Of a stretch of DNA of 40,201 nt, positions 7,941 to 17,984 are shown piece by piece (within the stretch, counting starts at the first letter, position 1; every line of letters begins with the position of its first letter). The stretch lies in contig BFEA01000190.1 in assembly GCA_003427395.1 (NCBI GenBank), forward strand, positions 2,194,368 to 2,234,568. Direction: 5' to 3'. Under the pieces are notes generated by a model. That model had not been told where the DNA came from and searched no databases. It worked only from the letters and a program-made list of their open reading frames with translations. The position numbers and the translations under genes are program-made. Source of the stretch: Chara braunii. Its lineage: Eukaryota > Streptophyta > Charophyceae > Charales > Characeae.

Positions 7941-8523
7941 ATACCTGTTTGTTGTTGTCGGCGGCATCATCTTTAAAGAACACATCTTTGTACAGGGAAG
8001 CTGACCCACAGATCCATTTCTCATTTGCATTCTGTGTGTGCTGAATTCGGTTTGGGAAATTGGGAATGGGTTGTCGCAAAGCATGACCATCGATAGTTGG
8101 ATTCTCTACCATCAATCCCTACCCGATTTCGCTTTTCTGTTTTTGTTTCGTTGTACGTGGATCATTCTGCAGGTTCACCAACAAGGCATTGCCGTGTACT
8201 TGATTCTGGCCAGAAAGCTGGGTTGTATGCATTGCCCGAACTGCAGTTGCAAACTGTATCTTGGCCCATAGTGCAATTATAACTCGTTTTTGTGACTCCC
8301 GTAGTTTGGCCTTGTTTTTTTTCATGTGATTCACATTCGGTATTTCATTTCGCCACTCTCTTCATTTCGCCACTCTCTACATTGATGTGAGGGCCAAGGA
8401 TGTGAGGACCATTCCTCAACTTGTATGTGTCATCCCTGACAAAAAAAAGTTGTGTGACGATGGACCCATACCTCATTTTAATCATTTGACAGACTTTTTT
8501 TTATTGCTTTTATAATTACCACT

Positions 8524-8606
8524 TTGCCACTAAAAAAAGAGATGTATCAATAAAAAAGTCTCTTTTTTTAGTGGCAAATTGCCACTAAAAATAGAGATGT
8601 ATCAAT

Positions 8607-8608
<2 letters not shown>
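8524..8608. repeat. perfect palindrome plus direct repeat
   Basis: TTGCCACTAAAAAAAGAGA (8524-8542) is the exact inverse of 8559-8577, and the block TTGCCACTAAAAATAGAGAT then recurs from 8579. It could form a strong hairpin and may be the end of a foldback element. It abuts a (CA)n tract. Confidence 0.7.
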
Positions 8609-8647
<39 letters not shown>

Positions 8648-8662
8648 CACACACACACACAC
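8608..8662. repeat. (CA)n microsatellite
   Basis: This is about 54 bp of CA with a single G interruption at 8641. Confidence 0.95.
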
Positions 8663-9212
8663 TGGTGTTATCCACGAGGAGAAGAGGTCGAGGAAGTTTA
8701 GTATAATTCTACTGTCATGGAAATGAGACGAGTTCAGCACAAGAATGATGGACCTGGTGATGATACCGTAGACCTCAGGCCAGCAGTTAACGTAGAACAG
8801 AGTACACCTCTTACTGGTTCGCCCCGTAAGATCTTCTCGATTCGGGTCTGGGCCAGCAGCGAAAGCAGCGGGCCAATTTGAAAAGGCGTAGATGCGCGCT
8901 CGCTAGCGTTAAAAGGTGATAGCAGCAGCGAAAGCGGCGTAGTCGCACGCTCGAGAGGCAGCAGACGGTGAGAATACATCCAATTATGTCATTGGAGAGA
9001 GGAGGATGGGGACACCATATCAAGATGATGGACTGCTAGATAAATTACTTGCTATATTCTTTTTCGTTTCTGTGCCCATTGTCTTCGTCATTTGAAACAG
9101 TTGCAGCGCGAGCAATAGGTTTGAAATCCTCGACTATTAGCCAAAGAAAAAAGAATGGAAACAGTGGTACATTGTTGTATTGATTGATTGATTGATCGAG
9201 TGATTGGGAGGC
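8663..9212. other. spacer without a supported gene
   Basis: There are two related blocks (GCCAGCAGCGAAAGCAGCGG near 8850 and GATAGCAGCAGCGAAAGCGG near 8917), giving a diverged ~67-bp tandem repeat. Nothing looks coding. Confidence 0.4.
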
Positions 9213-9445
9213 AGGGAGATAGTATAGAGCCATAGACAGAGGGAGATAGTATAGATCGATTAGTATAGGATCTATAGATTGATAGACAGAGGGAGATAGT
9301 ATAGATGCATAGACAGAGGGAGATAGTATAGATCCATAGACAGAGGTAGGGATTAGTATAGATCTATCTAGACCCATCCCTTCATAGACAGAGTTAGGGA
9401 TTAGTATAGAATCTCTAGATCCATAGACAGAGATGGATACTTCAG
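9213..9445. repeat. minisatellite, ~27-30 bp unit
   Basis: The unit GGGAGATAGTATAGATCCAT followed by AGACAGA is repeated about seven times with length changes. Repeated TATAGAT/CATAGAC blocks create a spurious minus-strand frame. Confidence 0.8.
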
Positions 9446-9669
9446 ATCAGTTCGCGTTGACTCAATGAGAGCTGAGGGTTCTATACTAATCCCTAATTCT
9501 GTCTATAAACCCATCAATGAGGTTTTAGGAGTTGCCAGGAGAGCATCGATGAAGAGATTGGATCCATCGCTTCATAGTACGCCGTACGCATTTTTTGGAG
9601 ACTCTTGCACATTTTTGTCCATGATGGTCTTGTCAAGAGCATGGCAGTCACAGGTAAAGCACTTCTGAG

Positions 9670-9687
9670 GTCCTTCGGGACATCCGT

Positions 9688-9719
<32 letters not shown>

Positions 9720-9728
9720 GGGCCCTGC
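9670..9728 (+). pseudogene. U6 snRNA 5' fragment fused to (CA)n
   Basis: GGTCCTTCGGGACATCCGTT and the following AAAATTGGAACGATACAGAG, then GATTAGCATGGGCCCTGC, match U6 nucleotides 1 to ~58 with few changes. The match ends at the CCTGC where a (CA)n tract takes over, so the 3' third is missing. The 5' loop is the plant type. Confidence 0.88.
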
Positions 9729-9739
9729 ACACACACACA

Positions 9740-9771
<32 letters not shown>

Positions 9772-9799
9772 GACGGGGGGGGGGGGGGGGGGGGGGGGG
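9727..9799. repeat. (CA)n - poly(A) - poly(G) tract
   Basis: About 25 bp of CA is followed by an A-run (9752-9771), GAC and a G-run to 9799. The long G-run may be partly a sequencing artefact. Confidence 0.85.
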
Positions 9800-10090
9800 A
9801 CTATATAAAAATGTTATTAAGAAACAGAAACAAAGAAATAGATATATAAAGAGAGAAACTGAGGGGGAATACATAGAGAGAGGGAAACGAACAGTAACCT
9901 TAATAGAAGCTGCGCAGCTGATGCATGTCATGAGCCCATTGTCATCCAGTCTGGTCATATAGCCCTTGTGGCATGAGCATGATAAACCTGAGACAGGAAA
10001 GAAATATGATTTGGGTAAGCTGTTGGTACTATGACCCTCCCTCCCTCCCTCCTCCCGCAACGCCCCCCTTAGCTCCCCCCCCTACCCCCT
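9800..10090. other. spacer without a supported gene, ending in a C-rich tract
   Basis: The stretch has purine-rich AGAGAGAAA blocks, then a polypyrimidine tract (10036-10090) running into the assembly gap. No gene is seen. Confidence 0.5.
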
Positions 10091-10871
10091 NNNNNNNNNN
10101 NNNNNNNNNNNNNNNNNNNNNNNNNNNNNNNNNNNNNNNNNNNNNNNNNNNNNNNNNNNNNNNNNNNNNNNNNNNNNNNNNNNNNNNNNNNNNNNNNNNN
10201 NNNNNNNNNNNNNNNNNNNNNNNNNNNNNNNNNNNNNNNNNNNNNNNNNNNNNNNNNNNNNNNNNNNNNNNNNNNNNNNNNNNNNNNNNNNNNNNNNNNN
10301 NNNNNNNNNNNNNNNNNNNNNNNNNNNNNNNNNNNNNNNNNNNNNNNNNNNNNNNNNNNNNNNNNNNNNNNNNNNNNNNNNNNNNNNNNNNNNNNNNNNN
10401 NNNNNNNNNNNNNNNNNNNNNNNNNNNNNNNNNNNNNNNNNNNNNNNNNNNNNNNNNNNNNNNNNNNNNNNNNNNNNNNNNNNNNNNNNNNNNNNNNNNN
10501 NNNNNNNNNNNNNNNNNNNNNNNNNNNNNNNNNNNNNNNNNNNNNNNNNNNNNNNNNNNNNNNNNNNNNNNNNNNNNNNNNNNNNNNNNNNNNNNNNNNN
10601 NNNNNNNNNNNNNNNNNNNNNNNNNNNNNNNNNNNNNNNNNNNNNNNNNNNNNNNNNNNNNNNNNNNNNNNNNNNNNNNNNNNNNNNNNNNNNNNNNNNN
10701 NNNNNNNNNNNNNNNNNNNNNNNNNNNNNNNNNNNNNNNNNNNNNNNNNNNNNNNNNNNNNNNNNNNNNNNNNNNNNNNNNNNNNNNNNNNNNNNNNNNN
10801 NNNNNNNNNNNNNNNNNNNNNNNNNNNNNNNNNNNNNNNNNNNNNNNNNNNNNNNNNNNNNNNNNNNNNNN
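10091..10871. other. assembly gap (781 N)
   Basis: All bases are N. The gap is entered from a CCTCCC tract, and a polypyrimidine tract lies ~200 bp past its far side. Low-complexity DNA probably caused it. Confidence 1.
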
Positions 10872-10926
10872 AGTGGATGGAGAAACGAGAGGGGTGAGGG
10901 GGTTGTTAAACCGCCAACAACTTTCT

Positions 10927-10972
10927 CATACATCGGCGGCGGGCCCTGCGCGCCAAGGGCGGCCGATGTATG
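10927..10972. repeat. GC-rich hairpin
   Basis: CATACATCGGC is followed 24 bp later by its exact inverse GCCGATGTATG, with GGGCCC and GCGCGC inside. It is probably part of a MITE-like unit (flanks TTAAACC and GTGTTAACCG). Confidence 0.5.
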
Positions 10973-11069
10973 TGGCCGTCGGCGGAGGCTGAGGCCGAAT
11001 CCGGCCTCCGTGTTAACCGGGAGCTTTTCCTTTTTTGGCCTGGGAAAGGTACAGGGGTTGTTAATGTAA

Positions 11070-11130
11070 TGCAATCCTCTCTTTTTCTCCCCCCTCCCCC
11101 TCCTCCCCTCCCCCCCCTCCTCCTCAAAGA
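11070..11130. repeat. polypyrimidine tract
   Basis: This is an almost unbroken C/T run of CTCCC and CCTCC units. Confidence 0.8.
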
Positions 11131-11911
11131 GAAAAAGGATGTCACAAACGACTTTCTGTTCGTTTCCTGGTTGTTGTTTGGCATGGCAATGGCTTGCGTA
11201 CCGTCTGGATCGCTGACTTGCTCAGAACCACATGGTCTGCACTCCAATCTGTTCCTTGCACAATCAAATAGAACACGGACGATGCACAATAAAACACACT
11301 AAACCTTTTGAGTTTCGATGTGGTATGCCACCGCTCTGCACTAATCGCCACATGCCAAAAAAAGACAAACATACGACGATGTATCTTGCCATGTTCTAGG
11401 GGAAGATTCATTCTCATTTTGCACATTTAGTGAGCGGTGAACTGAGGCCCGTTGTGTGAGCGCCTGAATCAGACCGCTGGACCACAAGCTGTGTCCTTCA
11501 TGATCAATAAGAAAAAAAATGCAAAAAAAGATAAAAGCAAGGATAAGGACAAGGCCCCTCAAAAAAAAAAAAGAGAAAACTAGGGCGCAGTCAGGGATTG
11601 AGTTTGTAATTGCACTTGAGGCAAAAGGGCCGGTAATGCTGAATGTATGTGACCTACGTTTCGAGTCTGGTGGGGTCGCGTGGGGGTGTGTTGTATTCAC
11701 GGGATTGCCTGAAGTGCAATTGCAAACTGTTTTCGTGACTGCGCCGAAGTTACCCCCCAAAAAAAAGGACAAGGCCCCTCTGCACACTGTCTACACTGTT
11801 CGTTCTCTAGAGGGACATCTGACGATGGGTTATGGTCTCCAATCAACCCATTGAGATATTGGGTGCTGGACTTTATATATAGTCTCATAGAGAGCGGCCC
11901 AGTGACCACAT
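11131..11911. other. spacer without a supported gene
   Basis: Two segments share AAGGACAAGGCCCCTC (11543 and 11766), each next to an A-run, and the phrase GGACACAG(C/A) with CAATTGCAAAC appears. This is probably repeat debris. No coding domain was found. Confidence 0.4.
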
Positions 11912-12075
11912 TGGCAGAGAGGGAGAAGAGAACAAACGAGGAGCCGTCATAGTTTGCAGAGTCCCCATACCCAGTTTCATCAGAGTTTGACCGACTCCTC
12001 AGAAAGCTAACCCCCCTGTAAAGTTCGCACAGTTCCCTAAACCACCAGCAGGCAGTTTTCAACGGAGCATGCAGC
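11912..12075. repeat. interspersed repeat R1, copy 1
   Basis: The first half (GAGAGGGAGAAGAGAACAAA, 11918) matches 26848 onwards. The second half (CCTCAGAAAGCTAACCCCCC to TAAACCACCAGCAGGCAGTT, 11997-12057) matches 12248-12326 at about 80%. It is a dispersed non-coding family. Confidence 0.65.
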
Positions 12076-12247
12076 ATAAGTAAATACTAAATATATAACC
12101 TACAGAGAAATGAGATAAACCAACTAATCTTGCTTGTACAATTGAAAGATCTACAGGTTTGTCTTTCCAGCGAATTAGCTCCTCGAAACACGCTGCTGTT
12201 GGCCAGATGGACCATGTATAAGATAGTAAAAGACCGGTGGGCCAGTC

Positions 12248-12326
12248 CCCTCAGAGAGCTGACCCCCCTGAAAAGTTTGCACAGTCCCCTAAACCACCGG
12301 TAGGCAGTTTTCTCCGGCGCTTGAAA
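12248..12326. repeat. interspersed repeat R1, copy 2 (partial)
   Basis: CCCCTCAGAGAGCTGACCCC through TAAACCACCGGTAGGCAGTT is a diverged copy of 11995-12075, in direct orientation 252 bp away. Confidence 0.65.
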
Positions 12327-12464
12327 CGCACTGCGCGCCAAAAAAAAACAGAAATAACTTCAAATAAGGTCAGAGATTACTCGTCTGACACGGTAATGAG
12401 TTTAGTAATACCACTTTCTTCAGCGAACATCCGAACCCTTGGAACCTCGATCGACCTTCCACCG

Positions 12465-12525
12465 CTACCTTTTTTTTTTTTTTTTTTTTTTGGGACAAAA
12501 GCTCCAATCTATTCGTGGGGAGCAA
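12465..12525 (-). mobile_element. 5'-truncated poly(A)-tailed SINE with target duplication
   Basis: On the plus strand a T-run (12470-12491) is followed by GGGACAAAAGCTCCAATCTA and TTCGTGGGGAGCAA. The unit is bracketed by CCTTCCACCG at 12455-12464 and 12526-12535. The same non-tail sequence occurs inverted at 22097-22131 next to a poly(A) tail, so this is the 3' end of that SINE family inserted on the minus strand. Confidence 0.72.
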
Positions 12526-12535
12526 CCTTCCACCG

Positions 12536-13029
12536 TCACTGATGGGGTAAGACTAGAGAAATCCGGTTGTGGAGAGGCGGCGCCTTGTGGATTCTCAAGT
12601 CTCGGGCATGCTAGTGACATCGAGCACGAATTCAGCCGTGGCTTACAGTCCATGTATACGCCCGCCGCCTGCTGCCTTCACCAGATTCACTACGGTCACC
12701 TGGAAGAACTTGTGTGTGAGGATCTCTTTTTATATCTTCATGAATACCTTCATTTAAAGCTTCATATAATAATTTTTCTGCCATTTTTTTACATCAACTG
12801 CCTAGCCTCGAAAGTTGCAGCAGCATGCCCGCCGGGACTTCGAAACAATGGTCGGGAATGTACTGGAGGTTCATATCACCAGTACCTTCTGAAAGTTCGG
12901 TGGTAATGCGCCGCAACCCTTGGGGGTCCGCTCTGCAGTGGATCAATTTCATCAACGGCCCAAAGTTTGCCCCGACCGATCTCCAAAGGTCGCAGTGCCA
13001 ACCCACTGTCAAACATTGGGTGTGGTACT
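12536..13029. other. spacer without a supported gene
   Basis: The reading frames here are short and show no domain. Nothing else stands out. Confidence 0.4.
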
Positions 13030-13115
13030 CGTGGTGTAAATTGATCATAAAAGGTACTTCGCTTGATCTTCTCGTGGTGTAAATTGATCATAAAAGGTAC
13101 TTCGCTTGATCTTCT
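13030..13115. repeat. 43-bp tandem duplication
   Basis: CGTGGTGTAAATTGATCATA and the following AAAGGTACTTCGCTTGATCT occur twice, starting at 13030 and 13073, with no differences seen. The second unit runs into a U2-like sequence. Confidence 0.85.
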
Positions 13116-13132
13116 TAGCCAAAGACCGATGG
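13098..13132 (-). pseudogene. possible U2 snRNA 5' fragment
   Basis: CTTGATCTTCTTAGCCAAAG followed by ACCGA resembles the inverse of the U2 5' region (TCGGCCTTTTGGCTAAGATCAAG) with insertions. The match is short and gapped, so the call is tentative. Confidence 0.4.
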
Positions 13133-13179
13133 GTGTTGGATTTCCGAACACACAAATGTACACATTTTAGGCCTTGCTA

Positions 13180-13368
13180 TACCACTCTCGAAACGAAGGT
13201 TCGTAGCGTCGAGGCATTGCCACAACGCCTCTTCGATAACCCGACCATGGTTTGTTTCTTTTTTGGTGGGGGCTGGACACGTCAGAAAGGTGTTTTTGTG
13301 AGTGCTATCCAGTGTCGAGAGGAGTGTGGGAATGTGTGGCCTGCAGCAGCCCTTTGTTTCGAGAGTGG
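13180..13368. repeat. inverted repeat, 20-bp arms
   Basis: ACCACTCTCGAAACGAAGG (13180-13198) is the inverse of CCTTTGTTTCGAGAGTGGT (13350-13368) with one mismatch. The inside is non-coding, so this is possibly a foldback element. Confidence 0.6.
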
Positions 13369-13438
13369 TCGGGCTGGCTCTCCTCTGCGGAACCCCTCCA
13401 TTACAAAACTCGACAATAGGCCAGAGGTTAGGACCTAG

Positions 13439-13557
13439 CCTACCGTCTTCACCCGAATAGAAATAGAACGCCCGGTCATTATCGCTGCATCTGGACCGAA
13501 AGGTATGCCAAATACAGCTATAATGACCGGGTGTTCTATTCGGGTGAAGACAGTAGT
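13439..13557. repeat. inverted repeat, ~36-40 bp arms
   Basis: The left arm CTACCGTCTTCACCCGAATA continuing to GGTCATTA (13440-13481) is the inverse of 13521-13556. The only differences are a 6-bp direct duplication (ATAGAA) on the left and two base changes. The loop is ~40 bp. This is a small foldback or MITE relic. Confidence 0.8.
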
Positions 13558-13861
13558 GCTGGTGTCTGCAACCGCTGTCCGGTATAATATCCGAGGTAGG
13601 GCCAGCAACTGCACCTGTAGATGGGAAAGCAGAGGTTACGCTAAGGAAGCAGAATGATGAGGTAAGGTAGGGATGGGTCCTGCAAGCACCTGCAAGGGGG
13701 AAAAAAACAAAATTTTCATGAGATTGTGCTTTAGGGTCCTCTCCAAATTCCAATTGCATTTTTTCCCCCCGGGTAACACCATTGGAGGGTGCCAACTGCT
13801 GGAGCTGATTAGAGCATCTCCGAAGTAATTGGGTCCTCTCTATTTCATGACGCCAATCTAT
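13558..13861. other. spacer without a supported gene
   Basis: The sequence has mixed composition with no reading frame carrying a recognisable domain. Confidence 0.4.
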
Positions 13862-13930
13862 TTTTATTTTTTTTTTTTGGGGGGGGGGGAAGAAGCTGCA
13901 CCTGCTGGTAGCAGGGTCCAGCATCCCAAT
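13862..13930 (-). mobile_element. possible SINE 3' end, diverged
   Basis: A T-run and G-run (13862-13889) are followed by GGTCCAGCATCCCAATGA, similar to the inverse of the SINE at 22062-22088. The intervening part differs, so it is a diverged relative at best. Confidence 0.35.
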
Positions 13931-15100
13931 GAAAACATTAACCCCGCACCCCATCCAACAATCCCAACCTCCCCTCCACCCCCCTTGCTTCCCCTTCCTG
14001 CCTCCGCCTCCCCAAACGCGCCCTCCCCTCCCCCGCTCCACAGTTAACCCCTCTGGCATCTCAGCCAACAATGCCCAACATCTGGGTCCCAGCCACATTC
14101 CTCCCTTACACCTCAGCTCCGCTCCCGGTCAGAGCAGGGTTACTAAAAGGAAGAGCGGGTGCTACTGAGGCCCAGTTTGAAAAATGTAGGGCATTCGGAC
14201 AATTGTCACACTTTTGTCTTAACCTGGTTTCTATACAATAATGCAAAGCAGGACAGAACTAAGTCCCCACTGCAGATCTCCCTGCCCCAGTGCTCCGCTT
14301 CCCTCCGGAATACCCTCCCACCCTCGCCTCCCTCTCCCCCCTCCACTGGCTGGTCCTACCCATGTGGAGCTCCACCAACCTACTTACCTTCCAGCATGCA
14401 AGTTCTTGAAGCACCAGTACACCACACATAGGCCCGCGGGTGTCGGCATGAAACCCGCATCACTTTGGTGGCCGCCGATTTTTTTTTTTTAACGGTGCCC
14501 CTGGCGATGCGGCGCCTCCGAGTTTTGCTTGTGGCGACTAAAGCTTTCTCCAAGGCTGGGGCCGTGTACTAGCGGTTAAAGCTTTGCAACAAATAGATGG
14601 AGTGTCCAAGTCTCCAAGGTCTTCAAAGGACTTGCCGGCACTGCTAGTTCCGATTGAGAGGAGAGCAAGCTCAACTAGTGAGAGATTCATGCTGCAATGG
14701 TGTTGGAAGACCGGAGAGACACTCGAGAGAGGGCAATCGAAAGTGAAAGCGGGAGGACAGGTAGACGATCACAGGGGAGTAAGTCGAACAAACAGATAAA
14801 CAGGATTCTATCAATTGGCTGTCAGCATCAATAGACTCTGTATTATTTGGGACACTGGACTGGGTCGCCAGCACCTCTGCAACTCTCGACTATCAGAGAT
14901 GGACCCTTCAAACACAGGAGGGCGCTGACATAATTACATCATCTCAAGCCTCTTTTGATATCCAGATGGTGAGGGAGATTTATTTAACTGAGAACTGAAC
15001 CTCACCCTGGACCCAAGAACTCCAGAAATTTTTGGTCTCGTTCCACTACTCTCGACTCTCAAAACCTTTTTAGAGTGTGTATAGAGCTGTGAGACTCTTG
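13931..15100. other. C-rich then mixed spacer, no supported gene
   Basis: CCTCCCC-rich blocks occupy 13945-14040 and 14270-14350, and a T-run lies at 14479-14490. The open frames are low-complexity proline readings. Confidence 0.4.
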
Positions 15101-15107
15101 GAAACTC

Positions 15108-15187
15108 CGAAAAATCCGTTCGCTCCACTCAGTCTTGAAAGGCGGGACTTTTGAACTTCGGCGGTGAGCGGAGCGAACGGATTTTCG
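15108..15187. repeat. inverted repeat with 23-bp arms
   Basis: GAAAAATCCGTTCGCTCCAC (15108-) is the inverse of the block ending GCGAACGGATTTTCG (to ~15186). GAGCTGTGAGACTC also occurs directly on either side (15085, 15188), so the unit is both duplicated and folded. Confidence 0.7.
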
Positions 15188-15694
15188 AGCTGTGAGACTC
15201 CTGATGGGGGTACCCAACACCCCTAAATGCCTTGTTGGTTCACGTCGACTCGAGGTGGACTTGAGAGAAAAACAAGGCGATCTGAAAGGCACATCCGACG
15301 AGGGCCCTTGAAACGAGGTGAGGTCCAGACGGGGGGAGCTATCAAACTTTGGAGAGTGGTCTCTGGCAGATCTCGAAGCTTGTTTTCGAGAGCGAGGTTC
15401 GATAGACGAAGGGGGAGCAACATCGCGCGCACTCTGTATTTTTCAAGAGTTGAGAGTAGTGGAGCAAGACTCGTTGTTGTGCTCGCGAGAAGCGTGCGGC
15501 GAGCACCCAGAAGACCGCACTTTGCAAAACAAATGAAGAAAGGAACATATACAGCTTGAGGCGCGATGGAACCCTTTCTTTTTGCCGTTTTCTGAGCAGT
15601 TCTTTAGGCTCGTCTTTTATTTCTTCTTTCGGTTCTCTCTTTACTGCGCCTCTTACGTACAAGGTTTGCCGCTTGGTGCAGTTGAGTGGGAGAG
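15188..15694. other. spacer without a supported gene
   Basis: Overlapping frames on both strands reach ~110 codons but show no domain, and they contain TCTCGAA/CTTGTTTTCGAGAG-type palindromes. I infer repeat-derived DNA. Confidence 0.35.
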
Positions 15695-15765
15695 ATGGTT
15701 AATGGAAGGCCCAAAATGCAAGTTTCGCCGAAAATGACACCACCTATTAACCATTAGTGTTGAGT
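15695..15765. repeat. interspersed repeat R2, short copy
   Basis: TGGAAGGCCCAAAATGCAAG then TTTCGCCGAAAATGACACCA matches parts of 24830-24855 and 25105-25135. It is a dispersed family also present at 24130. Confidence 0.6.
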
Positions 15766-16107
15766 GGAAGCTGCCTACACCTGCTTGCACTGCCTGCACC
15801 TTACTGCCCACTTGCAAGCTATTAAAAAGAGGAAGAGTATGGTGCAGGCAGGTGCACGCAGGTACCCCTGCCTGCATCTGCCTGCCTAGTTGCAAGCTAT
15901 GAAAAAGAAGCGACATACAGGGAGAGAAGATGAAGACAAAGGGAAAGCGGTGAGAGTAGGTGAGAGTAGAATATAGATGACAACATAGGGTAAGGATAAG
16001 TGAAGATTCAGGGAGTCAGTCTGTCGCTCGATGGCAGAGCGGACATGCAGGGTACGGAGAAGGTGAGTCATGGGAGATCTACTTGAGCATTGGGCCTCGC
16101 CACGCCA
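15766..16107. other. CTGCCTG/GCAGGCAG-rich spacer
   Basis: CCTGCCTGCAT and GCAGGCAGGTGCA motifs recur in both orientations. TTGCAAGCTATNAAAAAGA appears twice (~15811 and ~15891). No gene is seen. Confidence 0.45.
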
Positions 16108-16168
16108 CTCACGAAATGAAAACAATGCGCGGGCGGGCGTCTTCCTGCAGAACGTGACCGGATTGAAA
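16108..16168. repeat. direct repeat flanking the U2/(CA)n block, left
   Basis: ACTCACGAAATGAAAACAAT through TCTTCCTGCAGAACGTGACC matches 16681-16735 with few differences. The two copies bracket ~510 bp containing the U2 fragment and (CA)n. Confidence 0.65.
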
Positions 16169-16316
16169 AGTAGGTCCATGTAATTGATCGATACTCTGTA
16201 AACAACACAACCTTCGGTCGCCTATGTTTTGTTCGAAACCAAACTGCATGACTTGAGTAATTCGTGTCTCTTTTGTATCAGATAACATAACACCTGTAAT
16301 CAAAATACAAACTCCA

Positions 16317-16476
<160 letters not shown>

Positions 16477-16680
16477 GACAAAATCATATTCATTGGTGCA
16501 GAAGGTTTGAACAAAAAGAACCTGAAAAAGAGAGAAAAACAAAGAGCATAGCAGAAGACTTTAGAAAGATTAGATACGGCAAATCTGCAACTAACTTGAC
16601 GAAAATGACATGAATAATCAATAAAGCACACAAAAACACACCGTGATTGCTGTGCGCATGCTGTGGACTACTGTAATGTA

Positions 16681-16735
16681 TACTCGCGAAATGAAAATAA
16701 TGCAAGGGCATCTTCCTGCAGAACGTGGCTGGATT
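16681..16735. repeat. direct repeat flanking the U2/(CA)n block, right
   Basis: ACTCGCGAAATGAAAATAAT through TCTTCCTGCAGAACGTGGCT is a diverged copy of 16108-16168. Confidence 0.65.
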
Positions 16736-16914
16736 CACCCATTACCACCAGGTAGCTATGCTTGCAGGGATCCTGTGTAGAGCCTTAGGAGACTACTTGC
16801 GACGCAAATGTGTGCTGCATCGTGCGGGTGAGGTGCACGGCACATTGCGCGTGGATCAGTGGTGGGTCACACTTTTTTTTCGTGGGGCAGGCGCCGTAGG
16901 GGGGGTAGGGGGGG

Positions 16915-16918
<4 letters not shown>

Positions 16919-17000
<82 letters not shown>
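16919..17000. repeat. (AG)n microsatellite
   Basis: This is an uninterrupted AG run of about 82 bp, preceded by a GTAGGGGGG-rich stretch. Confidence 0.97.
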
Positions 17001-17003
<3 letters not shown>

Positions 17004-17167
17004 TCACCTCTTACACATTCAAGGGTGGCACCCTGCGGTAGGATTTCAAAGTTGAAGAGGATGTTTGAGGGAAAAAGCGCCCACTTTCTGATTGTATGGG
17101 ACCTGAGAGATCGCCGTCATACATCCTTTTAATAACTGGATAGCAGTTTCAGAAAGCATCTTGCCCG

Positions 17168-17217
17168 CCGTTTCTGTCACCCTCCTAACAATAGCAGTTT
17201 TCGGTGACAGAAACAGC
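17168..17217. repeat. inverted repeat
   Basis: GCCGTTTCTGTCACC (17168-17182) and GGTGACAGAAACAGCGG (17201-17217) are near-perfect inverses with an 18-bp loop. Confidence 0.6.
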
Positions 17218-17220
17218 GGT

Positions 17221-17660
17221 TGTCGGGGACAAAAGCACCCGCTTTCTTGGAAGCCCTTTGAGGAACGTATCCGAATGTACTGATGCAGTCTGACGGCATG
17301 ACCTAGACAAAATTCAATCTGATTGTCCAGAGCCTAGCAGAAAGTTTCCTAGTGTGAGTATGCCCTGACCTTCATGATTTGTGAGCAAAAAAAATGAAAG
17401 ACAGTATTGTCAGAGTATCCGTTGGATGCCAGGAAACTGCCAACATCATTATTAGTGTCGATGTTGGGGAGCTAAGCACCTGCTTTCACGAAAGCCCTTT
17501 CTGGAATGTACCTGAACGCAACCGTGGCACAATGTGGATGTATCTGGCCGCAATAGTGCCGACTGCTTAGTAGAAAAAGTCCTGGTGTGAGTATGCTCGG
17601 AGCTTGGAGACTCGTGGGCATGAGACAAAAGAATCATTGCTATTGGAAGTATCTGTTGCA
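17221..17660. repeat. ~240-bp diverged tandem duplication
   Basis: Shared blocks at matching spacing are AAGCACCNGCTTTC (17233 and ~17475), GAAAGCCCTTT/GGAAGCCCTTT, and GTGTGAGTATGC (~17354 and ~17585). The identity is low, and no reading frame is common to both. Confidence 0.55.
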
Positions 17661-17984
17661 ATTGGCCAGCGTGATCACCACCAAGCACTGACACATGCAT
17701 GCACACACAATGCCATTCTTGGATGGATAGTCTATGAGGATTGCACGGTTGGTGTGAGTGGAGTCTACCACTTTTCTCAGGGGTACTTCTAACTCTGGTG
17801 GCGAGCGTTTATCCATCGGTGAAAGTCGGACGAAACAGTCTGGCCCAGTCATGCTTTTATTTGTGGAGTTGTGTATAGCGAATATGACTACACACTTGCT
17901 GAGCTTTCCGTTCAGGCGAATCGCTGCGGCTAGATCGATGTGTATAGCGAATATGACGACACATAACACGGCCTTGCTAAGCAA
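17661..17984. other. spacer with a short direct repeat
   Basis: GTGTATAGCGAATATGAC occurs at 17871, 17939 and again at 18898, each followed by ACACA-like sequence. No gene is supported. Confidence 0.45.

Noticed and set aside
7736-8115. Overlapping frames rich in Arg-Glu or Ser-Leu
   Set aside because: They are translations of the (GA)n microsatellite in several frames. The same applies to frames at 16859, 23710, 31835, 36989 and 37005.
9973-11074. Frames of 330-339 codons
   Set aside because: Most of their length is the 781-N gap.
13115-14098. 327-codon minus-strand frame
   Set aside because: It crosses two inverted repeats, a T/G-run and CCTCCC tracts. The composition changes abruptly and no domain is visible.
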